Positions 58,243-64,000 of a DNA stretch of 64,000 nt are shown piece by piece (the first letter of the stretch is position 1; the number at the start of each line of letters is the position of its first letter). Under the pieces are notes generated by a model that saw nothing but the letters and a program-made list of their open reading frames with translations, was not told the origin of the DNA and searched no databases. Position numbers and translations under genes: made by a program. Source of the DNA: Spinellus fusiger (Eukaryota; Mucoromycota; Mucoromycetes; Mucorales; Phycomycetaceae); contig JALLLS010000115.1 in NCBI GenBank assembly GCA_025094145.1, positions 1 to 64,000 on the forward strand. The letters run 5' to 3'.

Positions 58243-59894
58243 ATGAAGAGCCTCATCTCACTCACAGCCCTTGTGCTGTCGACACTGACTGTCTTTGTGT
58301 CTGTAGCAGAGTCAAAGTCTGTTAGTGGAAACAACGTACTTGTTCTGTTGGACAGCACTGCCCACAGAAATGCCTATTCGCGTCTGTGGCAAACCCTCTA
58401 TGGTAAACTCCCATGATGTACTTTCTATGCTTATCTGGAGCAGATCGCGACTTTAAGCTTAGTTTTATAAGTGCCAGTGAGGAAAACATACCTCTGTATT
58501 ATTTTGGAGAGCCCATATACCAGCACATTCTTCATTTTGCTCCAACGACAGGCAGTATGTAACAACAGAGAAAGAAAAAGAAAAAGAAAAGAAAAACAAC
58601 TCACACTCTTCTTCTCAGGCTCAGCTACACATAAGCACATCAACACCATAGAGCTCGTCAAGTTTGTTAACAAGGGAGGCAATCTTTTAGTGGCAGCCTC
58701 AAAGGATGTGAAGCAGACTGTACGTGATGTGGCGAGTGAATTTGATATTGAGTTTGATCCTGCTGGTAAACACGTCTTTGACACAACTGCCTACAATGTA
58801 TCTTCTGAGCACGACATTATTCTGACGAGCCAAGTGGTGGCTCCTCACTCCATCATCCCCAAAGACCTTGGTGCAGCACCTATTGTCTACAGTGGTATTG
58901 GTCTTACTGTTGGACAGGTGCCATTGGTCAATCGAGTCCTGAGCTCAGAGAAGAGTGCCTTTGTAGCAAAACAGTACACAAAGGGTGTGTCTGATGTAGA
59001 TACTGTGGATCTTGTAGGTGCTTTCCAGGCACGAAACTCTGCACGAGCCACCTTTGTTGGTTCGCTTGATCTCTTTTCAGACAAGTAATTATCTTTCCAA
59101 AGTAGATGTAGATATAAAGAACAGCAACAACAACAACAAAACGGAGACTAATGACGTCTTGGTTAGGTTCTTTGATGCACCTGTTAAGAGAAAACAAAGC
59201 AATGGTGATGTTGTAAAGTAAGTATGCTGACAATGTGATCCATGACCAATGACAGTACGATAGATTCAAAAAGTCAGGCAATGAAGCCTTTGTGACAGAG
59301 TTAATCAAATGGACTTTCCAAGAGAAGAGTGTTCTCAAGGTGATTGATCATCGTCATCACAAGGCCAATCATACTGAACAGCCCAGTTATTATCGCATCA
59401 AAGACGACATGGTATGTGTTTTGTAATAGAACACTTATAGACAGGTGAATCTAATGTAATCTTATGACTAGGTGTATGCATTGGAGATATCTGAATACGT
59501 GGATGATCACTGGGTGCCCTTCAAAGCAGATGATATTCAGCTGGAGTTTATTATGTTAGATCCCTACATTCGCACTACTCTTAAGCAGGTGCCTGTGGGT
59601 CCCCAACATCACTATGGAAGATTCAAAGCCCATGTCCAACTGCCTGATGTCTATGGTGTGTTTACTTTTCGTGTGAACTACAAAAGAGCAGGGTTTACCT
59701 ATGTGTTGGCTGAGGATGTCGTGGCTATTCGACCTTTTAGACACGACGAATACCCCCGCTTCTTGACAGCTGCTTATCCCTACTATACATCTGTGGGTAG
59801 TATGGTTGTTGGATTCTTGGTATTTAGTGCTGTGTGGCTGTCCACATGGGGTGGAAGAGCATTGGAAAAGACGGAAAAGACAAAGAAGAACTAA
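58243..59894 (+). CDS. WBP1: WBP1/OST48 subunit of oligosaccharyltransferase
   Basis: Non-catalytic ER-membrane subunit of the N-glycosylation complex that also contains STT3 (31759-34313). The signal peptide MKSLISLTALVLSTLTVFVS is followed by NNVLVLLDSTAHRNAYSRLW, DRDFKLSFISASEENIPLYY with FGEPIYQHILHFAP, INTIELVKFVNKGGNLLVAA and ASEFDIEFDPAGKHVFDTTA. Next come SARATFVGSLDLFSDK, FKKSGNEAFVTELIKWTFQE, LEISEYVDDHWVPFKADDIQ, LEFIMLDPYIRTTL and VYGVFTFRVNYKRAGFTYV. One transmembrane helix near the end (VGSMVVGFLVFSAVWLSTWG) precedes a lysine-rich tail (EKTEKTKKN), which would retain the protein in the ER. Five or more introns. Confidence 0.94.
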
Positions 59895-60498
59895 AGAAGG
59901 GATGATTGGAATGAATCTTCTTAAAGGATGACTAGCTGGCTGTATTTTTATAGTGAAGCAGAAAAAGAAACAAGAGTGCAATCATAGACTATACATATAA
60001 TTGTCTGCTATTCTTTACATACATTTCTATCTATTAAATGAGGATAGAAATACAGACAGACCCTATGGATAAAGAGAGAGAGAGAGAGAAAGAGAGAGAA
60101 AGAGAGAGAAACTCAGGCTTATCCCTCCTGCTTCACCAATACAAATGGTGATACTAGTCCAAGTAGACATCTGGCTCTTATTAAAATACATACATTTGAG
60201 ATCCATGGATTCTGATCTCTTTCTGTATAAACATACCAATCCAACACGGGGTAATAGCAATCATCTATAGGAGCAGCACAAAGGATAAGAGTCTAATAAG
60301 AAGGAAGAGAAGGTGGGTGGGCTATTCGTGTTCTATAGTAATATACATATAAACTCTTTCAGCCAGAGCAGTATGTGAGATGTGTCTGCCATTCCATACA
60401 TACATACATTTATGTACTAATTTATAACCACTATTCAACATGAGTAACGCTCCATTTCCTCTCTTTCTATCCATCTTCACTTATACCACAAGCCTACA
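59895..60498. other. spacer between WBP1 and FLVCR-like genes
   Basis: AT-rich spacer with a GAGAGAAA-type purine repeat at about 60072-60112. No gene seen. Confidence 0.5.
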
Positions 60499-62392
60499 AT
60501 GGTCAAAGATTCATTAGAGATCCAAGTCATCTCACCAGGATCAATTCATGCCTATGAAGCCATTCATTTATCAAGACCTGTTAGTCTACCTTCTCCCTGC
60601 CTATCCCCCAAGTGTACTCCTCCACAAAGGCACTTGATGCATCGACCGCCTCCTGTTGCAAATCACCATACGACTGTCCTCAGAACTTACCCACAGGCCT
60701 GGGTGGCTCTCTTTTGCATTGTATTTCTTCGTATCTCTATTGCATTGTTTCAATTCACCTATAGTGCAATTCCTGGACTCACTGGACAGTACTTTGGTGT
60801 CTCTCTTATGGCTGTCAATTGGTTAGCCATCATCCTGTGTGGAGTCTATGTTGTGCTTAGTTTTTTTACAGAGAAAATATTTGAATATTCCGGTCTCAAA
60901 ATACCAGTAAGTTAGATAGCCTGAATACAATCCCAGAGGAGGGTGGGATCAGTCCTAAAGAGATAGATACTGTCACTAGATTATGTTGGCTGGATTTTTC
61001 AATCTTCTTGGAGCTGGTATTCGTTGTATTGGTGCAACAACACAACCCCCCTCCTTTATTGTCACAGTGCTTGGACAATTGATTGGAGCATTGGCAGGTC
61101 CATTGACACTTAATATTCTAACAAATGTAAGAAGAAAGAAAAGAAACTGTTTTTGCTTTATTGATAAACATGATGGCATGGCATAGTTTGTATCGATGTG
61201 GTTCACAGAAAGATTAAGAGCTATGGCTGGCATGTTGGTAGGTAAGATCTGTTGTATTGCGATCGAAAGAGTCCTTCTCATGTGGAGTTTATACTATGGC
61301 GATGGCAGCCTCCAACTACGGTGCTATTATTGGCATGTTCGTCATTCCAACAATAACGGTCAGCACAGAGTATATTCCCTACCTACTCTATGGTGTGACC
61401 ATCATCTCTTTTGTTGCATTTGTCGGTGTGATATTAATGCCGGCTCAACCACCTATTCCGCTCTCTTACCTAAAAGGCATTGAAAAGTCAGACTTTCTAA
61501 AGAGTCTTCGGATCCTCTCAAAAAACCACCAGTTTTGGATATTATTCTTTATTCATGGTCTCAATGTTGGTGTCTGTATTGCGTTCAATACACTTTTACC
61601 TCAACTCATTTCTCCTTATGGATACACGGACATCGATGCAGGCCAACTCAATGCAATCTCCTTTCTATTTGGTATTCTTGGATGTTGTAAGTACACTAAG
61701 AATAGCATGCATGCTGATAATAATTGTGCAGTAATTGCTGGAGTCATATGGGACAATACCAGACAACATGTACTGCTTCTACGTTTAACAGCACCCATGG
61801 TACTTGTCGCGGATGTTGGGATGATTCATATTAGTAAGTGTCCTGTACCTATTTTCTCTTTCTCTTTAGATTTGATGGGCTTAATATATTTTAGTTGATC
61901 TTCATTCTTATAGTGCCATGATGATAGTGATGTCTACAAACCAGTTTTTTCTCTCTTTCCTTGTACCTATTGTGATTGAGCTGGCTGGTGAAAGTAGGCA
62001 ATATAACTATTTATTAGATGCATATCTGTCTATGTATTATTTTATTCTAATTTTAAACAGTCTCTTATCCTGCTGCCGAGTCAACAGCAAGTTCTGTTAT
62101 GTGGCAGGGAGCACAAATGTTTGGTTTTCTATTCATACTTATTATGGGCTATCTTGGTGGGCCTAGTATGAACATCCAAGGTAGCTTCAACTTACACCAC
62201 GCACTAGTGCTCCAGGCTCTTGTAGCCACTGTGATGGTGGCTCTTACATTTATCTACAAGGAGCCTAGATCTTCTTCTGAGAGGGTATCAGAAGCGAGAG
62301 TAAAATCCAACCAACTTCCTGTAGCCACCTTGCGAGAGAATATGATCTTTGCACAAGAATATACAATACCCGCTGTTTCTATACGAGAATAG
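60499..62392 (+). CDS. MFS carrier of the FLVCR/DIRC2-like group
   Basis: Twelve-helix major-facilitator protein. FLVCR relatives move heme, choline or related small molecules; the substrate here is unknown. The cytosolic N-terminus (MVKDSLEIQVISPGSIHAYE) is followed by helix 1 (WVALFCIVFLRISIALFQF), FGVSLMAVNWLAIILCGVYV, then after an intron IMLAGFFNLLGAGIRCIGAT, SFIVTVLGQLIGALAGPLT, MWFTERLRAMAGMLV, AASNYGAIIGMFVIPTI, then FWILFFIHGLNVGVCIAFNT and QLNAISFLFGILGC. Later helices are spread over short exons (GAQMFGFLFILIMGYLGGP at about 62108). It ends YTIPAVSIRE-stop at 62390-62392. The NWL and WF.ERLRA blocks support the FLVCR group; exon boundaries between 61690 and 62110 are uncertain. Confidence 0.8.
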
Positions 62393-64000
62393 TCTCGACA
62401 AGGTAGCCCCAGTAAATCTATAGCAACCTCCTGAGGATTGAGCACTACTGCAGCAAGAAAGAATCCACAGTTAAGCATTGACACTTGTGTGAATAGTGCA
62501 GTGCCATTGATAGGTGTTTGTATTTATTTTTATACATGAATTCTTGTATTCTATGGGATGGTTTTGGGTGGGTTGTTCATCATTAAAAGCCTATGGCTTT
62601 TGCTCTTGTGGACTCCACTTCAGAGGAGTCCCTCCGTTTAAACCCAGTTGAGAAAAGAGGAGCATTTGCAGCACTTTACATTTATAGATTGTCTCTTTGA
62701 CTTTGTGTGTGGATGAGTGTAGAATCAGAATAACCAAAAAGGATAGTACGCGGTGAAATAGTCTTTTTTTTTGTTTTGTTTTTTGTTTTTTTACCATGCA
62801 ATAGTACTGGTGCATTTACCTTTATCTTAGTTATCAGACGACTGTTTTAAAATAACAATACTAATAATAGCAATACAACAAATGAGAAATGAGAGATAGA
62901 ATATTAATGGAGCATTTTTATTCATTGTAAAGTTGAATATGGCTTTGTAACCTAATGTTGTATATTTGGGTTTTATTGTTAATGGCCAAATAGTAGCAAA
63001 TTCATAAAAATGGCATATTTTGTTCAGAATTGTGGCACTCGTGTTCTTTTCTGTTTTTCTTTTTTAAAGAGAACCTGTACAACAAGATAGTCAAAAGAGT
63101 ATACCAGTTCAATAGATGTTTAAATTTGCATTTTGAGTAGAATTCATAAGGGAATTGTACGACTTGTATGGAATTTCCCATAAATTCTTTCTATTGAAAA
63201 AGCCAATAAATTCAATGCTGAGCCCCTCCCTTTTTTTTTTCTTGGATAGTCTTTCTCTAAATATCACAACAATTAAGGTATGTGTGTGAAAGTATACCAA
63301 TTTCTTTTTATAGTTGAAGAGTCATTAGGCCCGTTGTGCTTTGTATGACAAGGATAGTCCTTTTTTCCATGGTGAGTGTAGTAAGGAAGCACTGAGGTTT
63401 ATCTCTTTGCCAAACAGTAAAAAATAAATAGAGTATAATGCTTTAATTTTGCCTACATTCCCAGCATTCCTAAATCCTTGTATCTTTTTGTATTTGTATT
63501 ATTTTCTTTCTTTATTATAGAGTAAATAAATAGAACCAACTCTATTTGATAGCCATGAAGAAGGACAATGGCAAGAATAGATACAAAAAGAATTGTGTGA
63601 AAATTAAAATTAAAAATAAAGTACAAACACAAACACATATACATTGTCTATTTTTAATGACACTTCTAATAGCCATGTTATTCTGGAATAGACTAGGTCA
63701 TCAAGGCGCGTGTCTGGCTATTTCTATTTGACAAGACAGTGAGGAAGGTGGTTACGGAACCATTCATCTATCAAAACTATTCACATTGGAAATGTTTAGT
63801 TTACATTACATCACATCGCATCACATCGCATCGCATGCTATTATACTCTCATTGATCTGAAAGAAATATATTCTAATTCCTTATCCAATGATATTCAACA
63901 CATTTTGTGCCCAAAAGTGCTGCAGTGTGTATATTATTCTACGTGTAACAAGAATAGAAAACATAATAGCACTTTATGCTACGCTGGATGATAATCACAA
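62393..64000. other. terminal intergenic region
   Basis: No gene recognised. Contains two adjacent hairpins (62585-62631), poly-T runs (about 62763-62790, 63230-63240) and ACATC/GCATC five-base repeats at about 63803-63835. Only short ORFs occur. Confidence 0.5.
62585..62631 (+). other. pair of adjacent perfect hairpins
   Basis: AAAAGCC-TAT-GGCTTTT (62585-62601) and GGACTCC-ACTTCAGA-GGAGTCC (62610-62631) are two 7-bp perfect stems eight bases apart, about 190 bp after the FLVCR-like stop. They could be 3'-UTR structure or part of a small RNA; nothing decides. Confidence 0.4.

Noticed and set aside
1..64000. tRNA and rRNA genes
   Set aside because: I scanned for T-arm consensus and cloverleaf-like stretches by eye and found none I could support.

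Overview
The window looks like nuclear DNA of a fungus, most likely an early-diverging one (Mucoromycota-like). It is AT-rich, its genes carry many short GT-AG introns (about 40-160 nt), and it encodes fungal-type housekeeping proteins: a Zrc1/Cot1-type zinc transporter, a SCAP homologue, a Trk potassium transporter, an ART-type arrestin and a Ynd1-type apyrase. The species cannot be read from the sequence; the phylum is inference.

Layout. (1) 1-2553: a dead Tc1/mariner element and a 5'-truncated LINE joined end to end. (2) 3590-3990: an old LINE scrap. (3) 5336-13921: zinc transporter (+), then SCAP and an arrestin-related adaptor (-). (4) 16471-25975: a transposon cluster with a decayed MULE carrying an OTU-like domain, a LINE-mariner-LINE composite, an intact ORF with four tandem helix-turn-helix repeats, and another dead Tc1-like element. 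(5) 28605-36255: an unrecognised low-complexity protein (+), then Rae1, STT3 and PP2A-B55 (-). (6) 37530-37983: remnant of a Fanzor/TnpB-like gene. (7) 38474-62392: a gene-dense block with CBF5, TRK, an NBR1-like autophagy receptor, an SMP/C2 tether, an apyrase, an SLC35F5-like carrier, WBP1 and an FLVCR-like MFS carrier.

Connections. STT3 and WBP1 are two subunits of the same oligosaccharyltransferase. Apyrase, the SLC35F-like carrier, SCAP and the SMP/C2 tether also act in the secretory or endomembrane system. WBP1 and Rae1 share an identical TGACGTGG octamer about 100 bp upstream of their start codons.

Most striking observation. Every recognisable LINE terminus next to a mariner lies at the mariner's tip, and the LINE's 17-bp target-site duplication begins with the mariner terminal bases ACTG followed by the TA. 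This indicates a non-LTR retrotransposon that targets the ends of Tc1/mariner transposons. The leftmost copy further shows a 17-bp duplication that is inverted rather than direct, as expected if two head-to-head LINEs recombined and flipped the mariner between them. The four-fold HTH protein and the Fanzor remnant are the next most interesting items.
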